Assembly: GCA_032718475.1 (NCBI GenBank) | Contig: JAUCBJ010003790.1 | Location: 1 to 64,000, forward strand | DNA: 64,000 nt | Direction of reading: 5' to 3' | DNA from: Nemertoderma westbladi | Lineage: Eukaryota; Xenacoelomorpha; Nemertodermatida; Nemertodermatidae | Shown: positions 1-13,400 of the stretch, piece by piece | How positions within the stretch are numbered: position 1 is the first letter of the stretch | Layout: the number at the start of each line of letters is the position of its first letter | Program-made: the position numbers and the translations under genes | Notes under the pieces: model-generated | What the model was told of the DNA's origin: nothing | Databases searched by the model: none | What the model saw: the letters and a program-made list of their open reading frames with translations, nothing else

Positions 1-732
1 AATTCATAGAAAGTAATCAAATTAATGTCAGGTAATTCATTCAAACTGAGTATAAAATTGTAATTATTTACTGTAAAATATAACATGTGGTTGAAAATAA
101 GTATTAGTATTTAGTGTACGTAGTTTGGGAGCCACACAAAATACAAGTATACTGCGAGTGATATAATTATTCCGGGGAAGACAATAGAATATGGGGATTT
201 GTGCCCCAACGAGTTCTCTTACAGCATTTATTACGGCCAGATATTCTAAGGAAATTGACATAATACGAAGAAAGGTAGAGAGGGGAGACGATGTTCTTTG
301 GGAAAGGAATAAAATTATCGTTAAATTATATCAAAAACTTCCAGATATCAGTAACTGATGTTCTTTCTTCTAGGAAGCAAAAAAAATCAATTAAAGTTGG
401 GAATTATTTTTCATAAAATAATATAAAAGAAAACTTCGATTTTTTAAATTATTTTATAGATTTAAGATAAATAAAAATATATTTAGCTGATATAAAGGGA
501 ATTTATTTTGAACCAAATAAAACGTAGTTGAAAAAAAAAGTTTATGTGGAAAACAAATGTGCCGGAAAATGAGACACAAGAAAACCGAGTTCTCGAATAA
601 ATTCCGCTTCGGTTGATAACAAATTCTGCCATATTGTATTTTCTTCCGGACTCGGAATGTTGGCCTAATTTTTGTGATCACTAATTCAAGTGAATATAAA
701 ACGGCATAAAACAGGTCTATTAATTCTGTCTC
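1..732. other. AT-rich flank, 3' side of the TMED gene
   Basis: No coding region is supported here. On the minus strand this is downstream of the TMED stop codon. A minus-strand AATAAA at about 502-507, some 225 bases past the stop, is a candidate polyadenylation signal. Short open frames here are AT-rich and have no recognisable content. Confidence 0.5.
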
Positions 733-1413
733 TCAGGCTGTGACACTCCGTTTAGTGTAGAACAGACTCCGTATGGCGACCACTTGGCCAACACTAGCAA
801 CCACCATACTCACACTGTTAACTATCGACCAAAAGTTAACGCGAGAGAAGTTATTCTCGGCAGCGCTCCGGTCGCGTAACTCGACGTTACGGAACTGGTT
901 CTGCGAATGTTTCACCGAATCCATAGACTTCTTCAACTCCCTCAACGAATCTTTGAGGTCGTCGACCTTCATATCCAGACGTTCTTCGTCATACTCTTCC
1001 GGGACATCCCCCTCAGTGGTCCCATCGGGGTCGGAAGGGGCGTCAACGTACAACTCAAAGAAGATGACCTTCTCCGTGAACCGCGAGAAGGTGTTATCGA
1101 AACAGAATTTATAATCGCCTGTCTCCGTAGCCACGTATCTGTGCTCGGCGTCCTGTTTACGGAGATCGTTAATGACGAACTTGTTTGAGGGCGACAGGAG
1201 CGCGAAGTTCACGTCCATCTGTCCGCCTTCCACCACCTGGTAGTCCAGTTCAACTGCGTTACCTGGACGTAGCGGGTGGTAGAAACATTCCCGTTTACTG
1301 GCTGCCAGTACGAATGTAAGGTCTGCTTCGTAAGCCATTGCGAGTTGCTGTAATATGAGACATAATGTAATAATGAAACACAAGGAAGGAGTGGAGTTAC
1401 CAGATTGACTCAT
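733..1413 (-). CDS. TMED: p24/TMED family cargo receptor (TMED1/TMED5-like), intronless
   Basis: A 226-residue type I membrane protein of the p24 family, which cycles in COPII/COPI vesicles between ER and Golgi and helps sort cargo such as GPI-anchored proteins. Visible order: signal peptide about 1-27 (hydrophobic core FIITLCLILQQLAMA), GOLD domain about 30-125 with the two conserved cysteines C43 (RECFY) and C104 (YKFCFDN), acidic linker 126-145, coiled coil about 145-175, then RVNFW at 191-195 leading into a membrane helix about 194-215. Length and order are normal for the family. RVNFWSIVNS before the helix is closest to the p24-gamma members TMED1 and TMED5. The 11-residue tail (FYTKRSVTA) lacks the usual paired aromatic and dilysine COPI signals. 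The frame is complete from start to stop without introns; the ATG is the only one giving an intact signal peptide. Confidence 0.93.
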   Translation of the reverse strand: MSQSGNSTPSLCFIITLCLILQQLAMAYEADLTFVLAASKRECFYHPLRPGNAVELDYQVVEGGQMDVNFALLSPSNKFVINDLRKQDAEHRYVATETGDYKFCFDNTFSRFTEKVIFFELYVDAPSDPDGTTEGDVPEEYDEERLDMKVDDLKDSLRELKKSMDSVKHSQNQFRNVELRDRSAAENNFSRVNFWSIVNSVSMVVASVGQVVAIRSLFYTKRSVTA

Positions 1414-3459
1414 TATTTTGTATTTTTAAGAAGAACAAGTTCAAAATCTACAACAGTTTGTTGCAATAGGCCTAATGGGTGAATGGTATTAACTTACTGA
1501 TGTAGGTACAGCTTTACAGCTTTAGTACCGGTACTGTAGTACCGGTAAAGGTAGCCTAACCAACAGTCTGACGAGACTGATGCAGAAAATAAGGACTACC
1601 AGACTACGGGATGTTGCTCTTCTTAATAAGTTAGTATATCGGTAGGCCTAACGGTTCCCTATTTTTCCAAATTTGACGAATTTAGTTCGAATTTAGGCGA
1701 ACTTATTTCCAGTTCCAAATGTTTCAAAGTATGGGTAGTAGACGAAGCCCATGCATAGGTGCGGGGGCGAGGCACATTGGGAACGCCACCCAACAAAACA
1801 ATTTAACAAAATGAGAAAATTGCAAAATTAATTAGTTTAATTATTAAAAAAGTAGCAGTAGTCATTTATAATATAACTTTACGCTATTTGAGTTAAGGTT
1901 ACACTTTTACTAAACTAGCAACCCAGGCGTGCTTACGCGCGCCTATGAGCAGAATAACAATAGTAACAAATTAACAGTAATGGTAATAGTAATAAATTAT
2001 AAATTATAAAAAGGCAATTTTTCAAGCGCTCAGGCTCACCCTCCTAGAAAATTCCAAGCAAGAGTTTGTTTTGTATTCTAAGGAAAGGGGAGCTATCAGC
2101 TGGGTAAAATGTTATTTGCCTGTGGTCAGAGAGATCCCACTCTGTAACTTGGCAATTGCTCAAATCCATTCAGCTGAATGGAACAGTAGAGTAAACTAAA
2201 GTAAATTCACTCAACAATGTTCTGAAGGGAAGTCTGACGAGTCTTCCGCTAAATGTCATAAAACATTTTGAATGCCACAGTGTGTAACCTAATACAGATA
2301 ATAAGCAGTGATTTTTACATTTCAAACTATAATGTTAGCCTTTATGGAGAATCATTATGAGGCTGAGTAAACATTCAGCCTTATAAAGCATACAGCCTCC
2401 ACAGTATTAATGATGGCCCAAAGATTTCTAAATAAAACATTATTATTAGATGAGAGTACAGTGCAATTAATAGTAGCCAACATACTGTGTAACTAACAGT
2501 CATTCAGCTTGCACGCCAATTAACGCAGCAGAGAGAGTAACCTTGTAGATCTTCCCATAGGATGCATTTGGGATGAGTTATTCAGCTGAGGCTATAATAG
2601 CCAGCTAACCCAGTTAATGTTTGGTTTTATTGATAATAATCAAAAGCAATCAAGTTCATTACTCATATAGTTTTCTTGATCTTTAATAATAGCGCACACC
2701 GATGTCTAATAATTGGCTGAAGTGTGTTCGTGAGTAATGGATATATGCTAAAGATCTTGCATATTCTTAATTATCTCGAAAATTAATTAATTAATTAACA
2801 TGTAACTTTCCTATTCCCTGACCGATACACATATAAACCATCATACAAAATTTTGTAACGATGCACCGGAGCGTTTAGAGTAGGTGGAGATACAGCTACG
2901 ACTATGACAAACATAGATAGCCAGCCCGTTTACAATTGTATTATTATTATTATATTAATTAATATTATTAATATTAATTATTATATTATAGATAGATAGA
3001 TAGAAGAAGATTATAGAATAGAATAGAATAGAATAGAGGTAGAATATGTAAATTTTGCGCGTTTTATATATCTTTTATTTTCTCCCTTAAATTTTCCGCC
3101 CCGGGGAGTCGCTTCCTGTGTAATTTCGACGATATCAAAATTCAACACTCTCCAGAGGAAAATCGACGCAAATAACAGATGATTACTCTAAGAAATAAAA
3201 TAATTACTCTCAAAAACATGTTCTATTGACTTATTGTTTTGGTTAGAATAACGTGACACTGTAACCTGTTCCTTTCCCTAAATTGATGCTTTAGCAATGC
3301 CGCGGTATATTAATTCGCCGATATGGGATTTGCGTCAAGTCCCCCCCCCCCCCCCCCTCCCCTGTTTCAAATTCGCAAGCTTTGGAACTAAATTCGTTTT
3401 ACATAAGATGGTTGGGACTAAGTTCGTCTCGATTGGAACTAAGTTAGTGAGTTTTATGA
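1414..3459. other. Intergenic region with simple repeats
   Basis: The 5' flank of the minus-strand TMED gene followed by unassigned AT-rich sequence. I see no gene. A short imperfect GTACCGGTACTGTAGTACCGGTA-like palindromic tract lies at about 1525-1547, ATT/AAT runs near 2938-2985, a (GATA)n/(GAATA)n microsatellite at about 2986-3038, and a poly-C run at about 3340-3357. Confidence 0.5.
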
Positions 3460-3738
3460 TTAATGGTTATTGTTGAGATTAGGTAACTTGACAGTGCTCG
3501 ATAATTTATGCCACTGTTCTTCTGGGCTAGCACCATCAGACTGCCTAAACTTAGGTATGTATTGCACTGGAATATCAACCAAAAGGTGAGTCATAGAATT
3601 CTCAGAATTTTGGTCAAAACTCAAATCAGGAAGGAGCCTGTAATCCTTGCCAGCTGCCCTTAACCCATGGACACAGTTTTCTGTGTAATGGAACTCTATG
3701 GGGTAGGAAAGTGAAAATTGTCCTGATTGGTCATTTGG
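3460..3738 (-). pseudogene. Unrecognised 92-codon open stretch, possible exon or relic
   Basis: The minus strand is open for 92 codons before a TAA at 3460-3462. The translation is compositionally protein-like (for example YPIEFHYTENCVHGLRAAG and LLVDIPVQYIPKFRQ), unlike the surrounding AT-rich DNA. There is no start methionine near its 5' end and an in-frame TAA lies just upstream, so it could be an internal exon (a CAG acceptor sits near 3724), a transposon relic or chance. I do not recognise a family. Confidence 0.25.
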
Positions 3739-4028
3739 TTATAACAGGGGCAACCAAGACAAAGAAACCAAGGTTCTGTTCATGGGCTGTTCAAGGCACC
3801 TGTGGCAATTCAGAGTCCTATCCCAAAACCAAACACAGCAAGGCGTAAGTTTATATGTTCTCAACAACCTTGAGATATTGCTGCGTTTAGAGTAGTTCGC
3901 GAATTGCGCAAAAAATATAGTTTCGTCGCAAAAGCTTTTGCAGCGCCTCTACCTTCCCGCTCCTTCGCCTCTGCCCACCACCTCCTTTTGTTTCTCCCGG
4001 ACCTGCGCCATTGTATCCGGTGTGGCGC

Positions 4029-4150
4029 TGATAATTATAATAATAATACTAATATTGGTTATTTATATAGTGCTTTTCTACGCTCGGCATACTCAAAGAG
4101 CTTTTATTATCATTACCCAAGCAAAGCCAGGTTCCCATTATACCGCTGGG
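4029..4150 (+). repeat. Possible dispersed short interspersed repeat
   Basis: A TAA-rich tract runs into TTATATAGTGCTTTTC and then CTCAAAGAGCTTTTATTATC. The facing GCTTTT and AAAGAGC blocks resemble a short hairpin-type repeat I associate with many marine invertebrate genomes. The resemblance is from memory only. No target-site duplication was found. Confidence 0.35.
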
Positions 4151-4339
4151 TTGGTGTAGGCACTAATGTCTAAACAACCGTGCAAAATTTCTACAGCCTC
4201 ACAGACCCAAAGCGAGCTGGTAAACTGATGTGACAGGTCAGTGGGCACCGGAATACCGATACCCCCTTCACTGACTGGCAAGGAGAGCAACAGGCTTTCC
4301 TCTTTTGTGATAGCAGGCCGATCGGTGAGACAGCAAGGG

Positions 4340-7072
4340 AGGCAACAAGTACTACCCGGCATCAGGTAATACGGTAGTACTAAGTGCCTAAGCACCAGGT
4401 ACTATGGTAGTATTAACTGCCTAGGCAATGGGAACTACCCTCAGGCACCAAGTACTATGGTAGTATTAACTGCCTAGGCAATGGGAACTACCCTCAGGCA
4501 CCAAGTACTATGGTAGTATTAACTGCCTAGGCAATGGGAACTACCCTCAGGCACCAAGTACTATGGTAGTATTAACTGCCTAGGCAATGGGAACTACCCT
4601 CAGGCACCAAGTACTATGGTAGTATTAACTGCCTAGGCAATGGGAACTACCCTCAGGCACCTAGTACTATGGTAGTATTAAGTGCCTAGGCAATGGCAAC
4701 TAACCTCAGGCACCAAGTACTATGGTAGTATTAACTGCCTAGGCAATGGGAACTACCCTCAGGCACCAAGTACTATGGCAGTATTAACTGCCTAGGCAAT
4801 GGGAACTACCCTCAGGCACCAAGTACTATGGTAGTATTAAATGCCTAGGCAATGGGAACTACCCTCAGGCACCAAGTACTATGGTAGTATTAACTGCCTA
4901 GGCAATGGGAACTACCCTCAGGCACCAAGTACTATGGTAGTATTAACTGCCTAGGCAATGGGAACTACCCTCAGGCACCAAGTACTATGGTAGTATTAAC
5001 TGCCTAGGCAATGGGAACTACCCTCAGGCACCAGGTACTATGGTAGTACTGAGTGCCTAGGCAATGGGAACTACCCTCAGGCACCAAGTACTATGGTAGT
5101 ATTAACTGCCTAGGCAATGGGAACTACCCTCAGGCACCAAGTACTATGGTAGTATTAACTGCCTAGGCAATGGGAACTACCCTCAGGCACCAGGTACTAT
5201 GGTAGTATTAACTGCCTAGGCAATGGGAACTACCCTCAGGCACCAGGTACTATGGTAGTATTGAGTGCCTAGGCAATGGGAACTACCCTCAGGCACCAAG
5301 TACTATGGTAGTATTAACTGCCTAGGCAATGGGAACTACCCTCAGGCACCAAGTACTATGGTAGTATTAACTGCCTAGGCAATGGGAACTACCCTCAGGC
5401 ACCAAGTACTATGGTAGTATTAACTGCCTAGGCAATGGGAACTACCCTCAGGCACCAAGTACTATGGTAGTATTAACTGCCTAGGCAATGGGAACTACCC
5501 TCAGGCACCAGGTACTATGGTAGTATTAACTGCCTAGGCAATGGGAACTACCCTCAGGCACCAGGTACTATGGTAGTATTGAATGCCTAGGCAATGGGAA
5601 CTACCCTCAGGCACCAGGTACTATGGTAGTATTAACTGCCTAGGCAATGGGAACTACCCTCAGGCACCAGGTACTATGGTAGTATTAACTGCCTAGGCAA
5701 TGGGAACTACCCTCAGGCACCAAGTACTATGGTAGTATTAACTGCCTAGGCAATGGGAACTACCCTCAGGCACCAAGTACTATGGTAGTATTAACTGCCT
5801 AGGCAATGGGAACTACCCTCAGGCACCAGGTACTATGGTAGTATTGAATGCCTAGGCAATGGGAACTACCCTCAGGCACCAAGTACTATGGTAGTATTAA
5901 CTGCCTAGGCAATGGGAACTACCCTCAGGCACCAGGTACTATGGTAGTATTAACTGCCTAGGCAATGGGAACTACCCTCAGGCACCAAGTACTATGGTAG
6001 TATTAACTGCCTAGGCAATGGGAACTACCCTCAGGCACCAGGTACTATGGTAGTATTAAGTGCCTAGGCAATGGGAACTACCCTCAGGCACCAAGTACTA
6101 TGGTAGTATTAACTGCCTAGGCAATGGGAACTACCCTCAGGCACCAAGTACTATGGTAGTATTAACTGCCTAGGCAATGGGAACTACCCTCAGGCACCAA
6201 GTACTATGGTAGTATTAACTGCCTAGGCAATGGGAACTACCCTCAGGCACCAAGTACTATGGTAGTATTAACTGCCTAGGCAATGGGAACTACCCTCAGG
6301 CACCAAGTACTATGGTAGTATTAACTGCCTAGGCAATGGGAACTACCCTCAGGCACCAGGTACTATGGTAGTATTAAATGCCTAGGCAATGGGAACTACC
6401 CTCAGGCACCAAGTACTATGGTAGTATTAACTGCCTAGGCAATGGGAACTACCCTCAGGCACCAAGTACTATGGTAGTATTAACTGCCTAGGCAATGGGA
6501 ACTACCCTCAGGCACCAGGTACTATGGTAGTATTAAATGCCTAGGCAATGGGAACTACCCTCAGGCACCAAGTACTATGGTAGTATTAACTGCCTAGGCA
6601 ATGGGAACTACCCTCAGGCACCAAGTACTATGGTAGTATTAACTGCCTAGGCAATGGGAACTACCCTCAGGCACCAAGTACTATGGTAGTATTAACTGCC
6701 TAGGCAATGGGAACTACCCTCAGGCACCAAGTACTATGGTAGTATTAACTGCCTTGGGAATGGGAACTACCCTCAGGCACCAAGTACTATGGTAGTATTA
6801 ACTGCCTAGGCAATGGGAACTACCCTCAGGCACCATATACTATGGTAGTATTAACTGCCTAGGCAATAATGGGGGTACTATGGTAGTATTAACTGCCTAG
6901 GCAATGGGAACTACCCTCAGGCACCAAGTACTATGGTAGTATTAACTGCCTAGGCAATGGGAACTACCCTCAGGCACCATATACTATGGTAGTATTAACT
7001 TCCTAGGCAATGGGGGTACTATGGTAGTATTAACTGCCTAGGCAATGGGAACTACCCTCAGGCACCAGGTAC
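4340..7072. repeat. 53-bp satellite array, about 50 copies
   Basis: Head-to-tail 53-bp units. Each unit contains two inverted repeats: a hairpin TACTA-TGG-TAGTA and the perfect palindrome TGCCTAGGCA. Interior copies are nearly identical and vary mainly at a few sites (CCAAGTACT versus CCAGGTACT, TTAACTGCC versus TTGAGTGCC). The left edge (4340-4440) and right edge (6830-7072, with deleted units) are more degenerate, as expected if the array is homogenised by unequal crossover. No stable open frame, since 53 is not a multiple of three. Confidence 0.97.
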
Positions 7073-7424
7073 AACCCTAAATTTATGACTTAAACTAAAC
7101 TTTTGTACTGCATGTAAGGTATTGTCTTAGTGGGAAATTTAATCCCTTCCATTCCCTCATTCCTGATGAAAAACTTATACGTTCTGTTATTATATCATAG
7201 TTTTACGTAAAACTAAACAACAGTCAGAACATAATGGTTTTTGATGACCAAGAACTGAAACACATAGAGAAGATCATTCACCACTCGATTTCGATATATC
7301 CTGCCTCATTTTAAAGGAAAAACAGGCTTAAAATCAAACAACTTCTAAAAATGTGTAGGTCATACTGTATATTCTTGTTAAGAATGAAGTAGTGAGGCTG
7401 TGCGAGAAAAATGCGGTATTTACG
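7073..7424. other. Unique spacer between two satellites
   Basis: About 350 bases of AT-rich, non-repetitive DNA between the 53-bp and 88-bp arrays. I see no gene or RNA here. Confidence 0.5.
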
Positions 7425-10400
7425 AATAATACACACAATACACCAAGGGCTAGGAGAAACTCAACAGAGTAGAAGCGTTGGAGGTCACTTGGGTCGAGAT
7501 AAGACAAGAAAGAATAATACATGCAATGCACCAAGGGCTAGGAGAAACTCAAGAGAGTAGAAGCGTTGGTGGTCACTTGGGTCGAGTTAAGACAAGAAAG
7601 AATAATACATGCAATACACCAAGGGCTATGAGAAACTCAAGAGAGTAGAAGCGTTGGTGGTTACTTGGGTCGAGATAAGACAAGAAAGAATAATACATGC
7701 AATGCACCAAGGGCTAGGAGAAACTCAAGAGAGTAGAAGCGTTGGTTGTCACTTGGGTCGAGATAAGACAAGAAAGAATAATACACACAATACACCAAGG
7801 GCTAGGAGAAACTCAAGAGAGTAGAAACGTTGGGGGTCACTTGGGTTGAGATAAGACAAGAACGAATAATACATGCAATACACCAAGGGCTAGGAGAAAC
7901 TCAACAGAGTAGAAGTGTTGGGGGTCACTTGAGTTGAGATAAGACAACAAAGAATAATACACGCAATGCACCATGAGCTAGGAGAAACTCAAGAGAGTAG
8001 AAGCATTGGTAGTCACTTGGGTTGAGATAAGACAACAAAGAATAATACACGCAATGCACCAAGGGCTAGGAGAAACTCAAGAGAGTAGAAGCGTTGGTTG
8101 TCACTTGGGTCGAGATAAGACAAGAAAGAATAATACACACAATACACCAAGGGCTAGGAGAAACTCAAGAGAGTAGAAGCGTTGGTGGTTACTTGGGTCG
8201 AGATAAGACAAGAAAGAATAATACATGCAATGCACCAAGGGCTAGGAGAAACTCAAGAGAGTAGAAGCGTTGGTGGTCACTTGGGTCGAGTTAAGACAAG
8301 AAAGAATAATACATGCAATACACCAAGGGCTATGAGAAACTCAAGAGAGTAGAAGCGTTGGTGGTCACTTGGGTCGAGTTAAGACAAGAAAGAATAATAC
8401 ATGCAATGCACCAAGGGCTAGGAGAAACTCAAGAGAGTAGAAGCGTTGGTGGTCACTTGGGTCGAGTTAAGACAACAAAGAATAATACATGCAATGCACC
8501 AAGGGCTAGGAGAAACTCAAGAGAGTAGAAGCGTTGGTGGTTACTTGGGTCGAGATAAGACAAGAAAGAATAATACATGCAATGCACCAAGGGCTAGGAG
8601 AAACTCAAGAGAGTAGAAGCGTTGGTGGTTACTTGGGTCGAGATAAGACAAGAAAGAATAATACATGCAATGCACCAAGGGCTAGGAGAAACTCAAGAGA
8701 GTAGAAGCGTTGGTGGTTACTTGGGTCGAGATAAGACAAGAAAGAATAATACATGCAATGCACCAAGAGCTAGGAGAAACTCAAGAGAGTAGAAGCGTTG
8801 GTGGTCACTTGGGTCGAGTTAAGACAAGAAAGAATAATACATGCAATGCACCAAGGGCTAGGAGAAACTCAAGAGAGTAGAAGCGTTGGTGGTCACTTGG
8901 GTCGAGTTAAGACAACAAAGAATAATACATGCAATACACCAAGGGCTATGAGAAACTCAAGAGAGTAGAAGCGTTGGTGGTTACTTGGGTCGAGATAAGA
9001 CAAGAAAGAATAATACATGCAATGCACCTAAGGGCTAGGAGAAACTTAAGAGAGTAGAAGCGTTGGTGGTCACTTGGGTCGAGTTAAGACAAGAAAGAAT
9101 AATACATGCAATACACCAAGGGCTATGAGAAACTCAAGAGAGTAGAAGCGTTGGTGGTTACTTGGGTCGAGATAAGACAAGAAAGAATAATACATGCAAT
9201 GCACCAAGGGCTAGGAGAAACTCAAGAGAGTAGAAGCGTTGGTTGTCACTTGGGTCGAGATAAGACAAGAACGAATAATACATGCAATACACCAAGGGCT
9301 AGGAGAAACTCAACAGAGTAGAAGTGTTGGGGGTCACTTGAGTTGAGATAAGACAACAAAGAATAATACACGCAATGCACCATGAGCTAGGAGAAACTCA
9401 AGAGAGTAGAAGCATTGGTAGTCACTTGGGTTGAGATAAGACAACAAAGAATAATACACGCAATGCACCAAGGGCTAGGAGAAACTCAAGAGAGTAGAAG
9501 CGTTGGTTGTCACTTGGGTCGAGATAAGACAAGAAAGAATAATACACACAATACACCAAGGGCTAGGAGAAACTCAAGAGAGTAGAAGCGTTGGTGGTTA
9601 CTTGGGTCGAGATAAGACAAGAAAGAATAATACATGCAATGCACCAAGGGCTAGGGGAAACTCAAGAGAGTAGAAGCGTTGGTTGTCACTTGGGTCGAGA
9701 TAAGACAAGAAAGAATAATACATGCAATACACAAAGGGCTAGGAGAAACTCAAGAGAGTAGAAGCGTTGGTGGTCACTTGGGTCGAGATAAGACAAGAAC
9801 GAATAATACACTCAATACACCAAGGGCTAGGAGAAACTCAAGAGAGTAGAAGTGTTGGTGGTCACTTGGGTCGAGATAAGACAAGAACGAATAATACACT
9901 CAATACACCAAGGGCTAGGAGAAACTCAAGAGAGTAGAAGCGTTGGTTGTCACTTGGGTTGAGATAAGACAAGAACGAATAATACACTCAATACACAAAG
10001 GGCTAGGAGAAACTCAAGAGAGTAGAAGCGTTGGTTGTCACTTGGGTCGAGATAAGACAAGAACGAATAATACACTCAATACACCAAGGGCTAGGAGAAA
10101 CTCAAGAGAGTAGAAGCGTTGGTGGTCACTTGGGTCGAGATAAGAAAAGAACGAATAATACATGCAATACACCAAGGGCTATGAGAAACTCAAGAGAGTA
10201 GAAGCGTTGGTGGTCACTTGGGTCGAGATAAGACAAGAACGAATAATACACTCAATACACCAAGGGCTAGGAGAAACTCAAGAGAGTAGAAGCGTTGGTT
10301 GTCACTTGGGTTGAGATAAGACAAGAACGAATAATACACTCAATACACCAAGGGCTAGGAGAAACTCAAGAGAGTAGAAGTGTTGGTGGTCACTTGGGTC

Positions 10401-13400
10401 GAGATAAGACAAGAACGAATAATACACTCAATACACCAAGGGCTAGGAGAAACTCAAGAGAGTAGAAGCGTTGGTTGTCACTTGGGTTGAGATAAGACAA
10501 GAACGAATAATACACTCAATACACAAAGGGCTAGGAGAAACTCAAGAGAGTAGAAGCGTTGGTTGTCACTTGGGTTGAGATAAGACAAGAACGAATAATA
10601 CACTCAATACACCAAGGGCTAGGAGAAACTCAAGAGAGTAGAAGTGTTGGTGGTCACTTGGGTCGAGATAAGACAAGAACGAATAATACACTCAATACAC
10701 CAAGGGCTAGGAGAAACTCAAGAGAGTAGAAGTGTTGGTGGTCACTTGGGTCGAGATAAGACAAGAACGAATAATACACTCAATACACCAAGGGCTAGGA
10801 GAAACTCAAGAGAGTAGAAGCGTTGGGGGTCACTTGGGTCGAGATAAGACAAGAAAGAATAATACACTCAATACACAAAGGGCTAGGAGAAACTCAAGAG
10901 AGTAGAAGCGTTGGTGGTCACTTGGGTCGAGATAAGACAAGAACGAATAATACATGCAATGCACCAAGGGCTATGAGAAACTCAAGAGAGTAGAAGCGTT
11001 GGTTGTCACTTGGGTTGAGATAAGACAAGAAAGAATAATACACACAATACACCAAGGGCTAGGAGAAACTCAAGAGAGTAGAAGCGTTGGGGGTCACTTG
11101 GGTCGAGATAAGACAAGAAAGAATAATACACTCAATACACAAAGGGCTAGGAGAAACTCAAGAGAGTAGAAGCGTTGGTGGTAACTTGGGTCGAGATAAG
11201 ACAAGAACGAATAATACACTCAATACACAAAGGGCTAGGAGAAACTCAAGAGAGTAGAAGCGTTGGTTGTCACTTGGGTCGAGATAAGACAAGAACGAAT
11301 AATACACTCAATACACCAAGGGCTAGGAGAAACTCAAGAGAGTAGAAGCGTTGGTTGTCACTTGGGTCGAGATAAGACAAGAAAGAATAATACACACAAT
11401 ACACCAAGGGCTAGGAGAAACTCAAGAGAGTAGAAGCGTTGGTGGTTACTTGGGTCGAGATAAGACAAGAAAGAATAATACATGCAATGCACCAAGGGCT
11501 AGGAGAAACTCAAGAGAGTAGAAGCGTTGGTTGTCACTTGGGTCGAGATAAGACAAGAAAGAATAATACATGCAATACACAAAGGGCTAGGAGAAACTCA
11601 AGAGAGTAGAAGCGTTGGTGGTCACTTGGGTCGAGATAAGACAAGAACGAATAATACACTCAATACACCAAGGGCTAGGAGAAACTCAAGAGAGTAGAAG
11701 TGTTGGTGGTCACTTGGGTCGAGATAAGACAAGAACGAATAATACACTCAATACACCAAGGGCTAGGAGAAACTCAAGAGAGTAGAAGTGTTGGTGGTCA
11801 CTTGGGTCGAGATAAGACAAGAACGAATAATACACTCAATACACAAAGGGCTAGGAGAAACTCAAGAGAGTAGAAGCGTTGGTGGTTACTTGGGTCGAGA
11901 TAAGACAAGAACGAATAATACACTCAATACACAAAGGGCTAGGAGAAACTCAAGAGAGTAGAAGCATTGGGGGTCACTTGGGTCGAGATAAGACAAGAAC
12001 GAATAATACATGCAATACACCAAGGGCTAGGAGAAACCCAAGAGAGTAGAAGCGTTGGTTGTCACTTGGGTTGAGATAAGACAAGAAAGAATAATACACA
12101 CAATACACCAAGGGCTAGGAGAAACTCAAGAGAGTAGAAGCGTTGGGGGTCACTTGGGTCGAGATAAGACAAGAAAGAATAATACACTCAATACACAAAG
12201 GGCTAGGAGAAACTCAAGAGAGTAGAAGCGTTGGTGGTCACTTGGGTCGAGATAAGACAAGAACGAATAATACACTCAATACACAAAGGGCTAGGAGAAA
12301 CTCAAGAGAGTAGAAGCGTTGGTTGTCACTTGGGTCGAGATAAGACAAGAACGAATAATACACTCAATACACCAAGGGCTAGGAGAAACTCAAGAGAGTA
12401 GAAGCGTTGGTTGTCACTTGGGTTGAGATAAGACAAGAACGAATAATACACTCAATACACAAAGGGCTAGGAGAAACTCAAGAGAGTAGAAGCGTTGGTG
12501 GTTACTTGGGTCGAGATAAGACAAGAACGAATAATACACTCAATACACAAAGGGCTAGGAGAAACTCAAGAGAGTAGAAGCATTGGGGGTCACTTGGGTC
12601 GAGATAAGACAAGAACGAATAATACATGCAATACACCAAGGCCTAGGAGAAACTCAAGAGAGTAGAAGCGTTGGTTGTCACTTGGGTCGAGATAAGACAA
12701 GAACGAATAATACATGCAATGCACCAAGGGCTAGGAGAAACTCAAGAGAGTAGAAGCGTTGGTTGTCACTTGGGTCGAGATAAGACAAGAACGAATAATA
12801 CACACAATACACCAAGGGCTAGGAGAAACTCAAGAGAGTAGAAGCGTTGGGGGTCACTTGGGTCGAGATAAGACAAGAACGAATAATACATGCAATACAC
12901 CAAGGGCTAGGAGAAACTCAAGAGAGTAGAAGCGTTGGTTGTCACTTGGGTTGAGATAAGACAAGAACGAATAATACACTCAATACACAAAGGGCTAGGA
13001 GAAACTCAAGAGAGTAGAAGCGTTGGTTGTCACTTGGGTTGAGATAAGACAAGAACGAATAATACACTCAATACACCAAGGGCTAGGAGAAACTCAAGAG
13101 AGTAGAAGTGTTGGTGGTCACTTGGGTCGAGATAAGACAAGAACGAATAATACACTCAATACACCAAGGGCTAGGAGAAACTCAAGAGAGTAGAAGTGTT
13201 GGTGGTCACTTGGGTCGAGATAAGACAAGAACGAATAATACACTCAATACACCAAGGGCTAGGAGAAACTCAAGAGAGTAGAAGCGTTGGGGGTCACTTG
13301 GGTCGAGATAAGACAAGAAAGAATAATACACTCAATACACAAAGGGCTAGGAGAAACTCAAGAGAGTAGAAGCGTTGGTGGTCACTTGGGTCGAGATAAG

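Noticed and set aside
4340-7072. Regular repeats considered as a CRISPR array
   Set aside because: Units are contiguous and nearly identical with no unique spacers, in a eukaryotic gene context.
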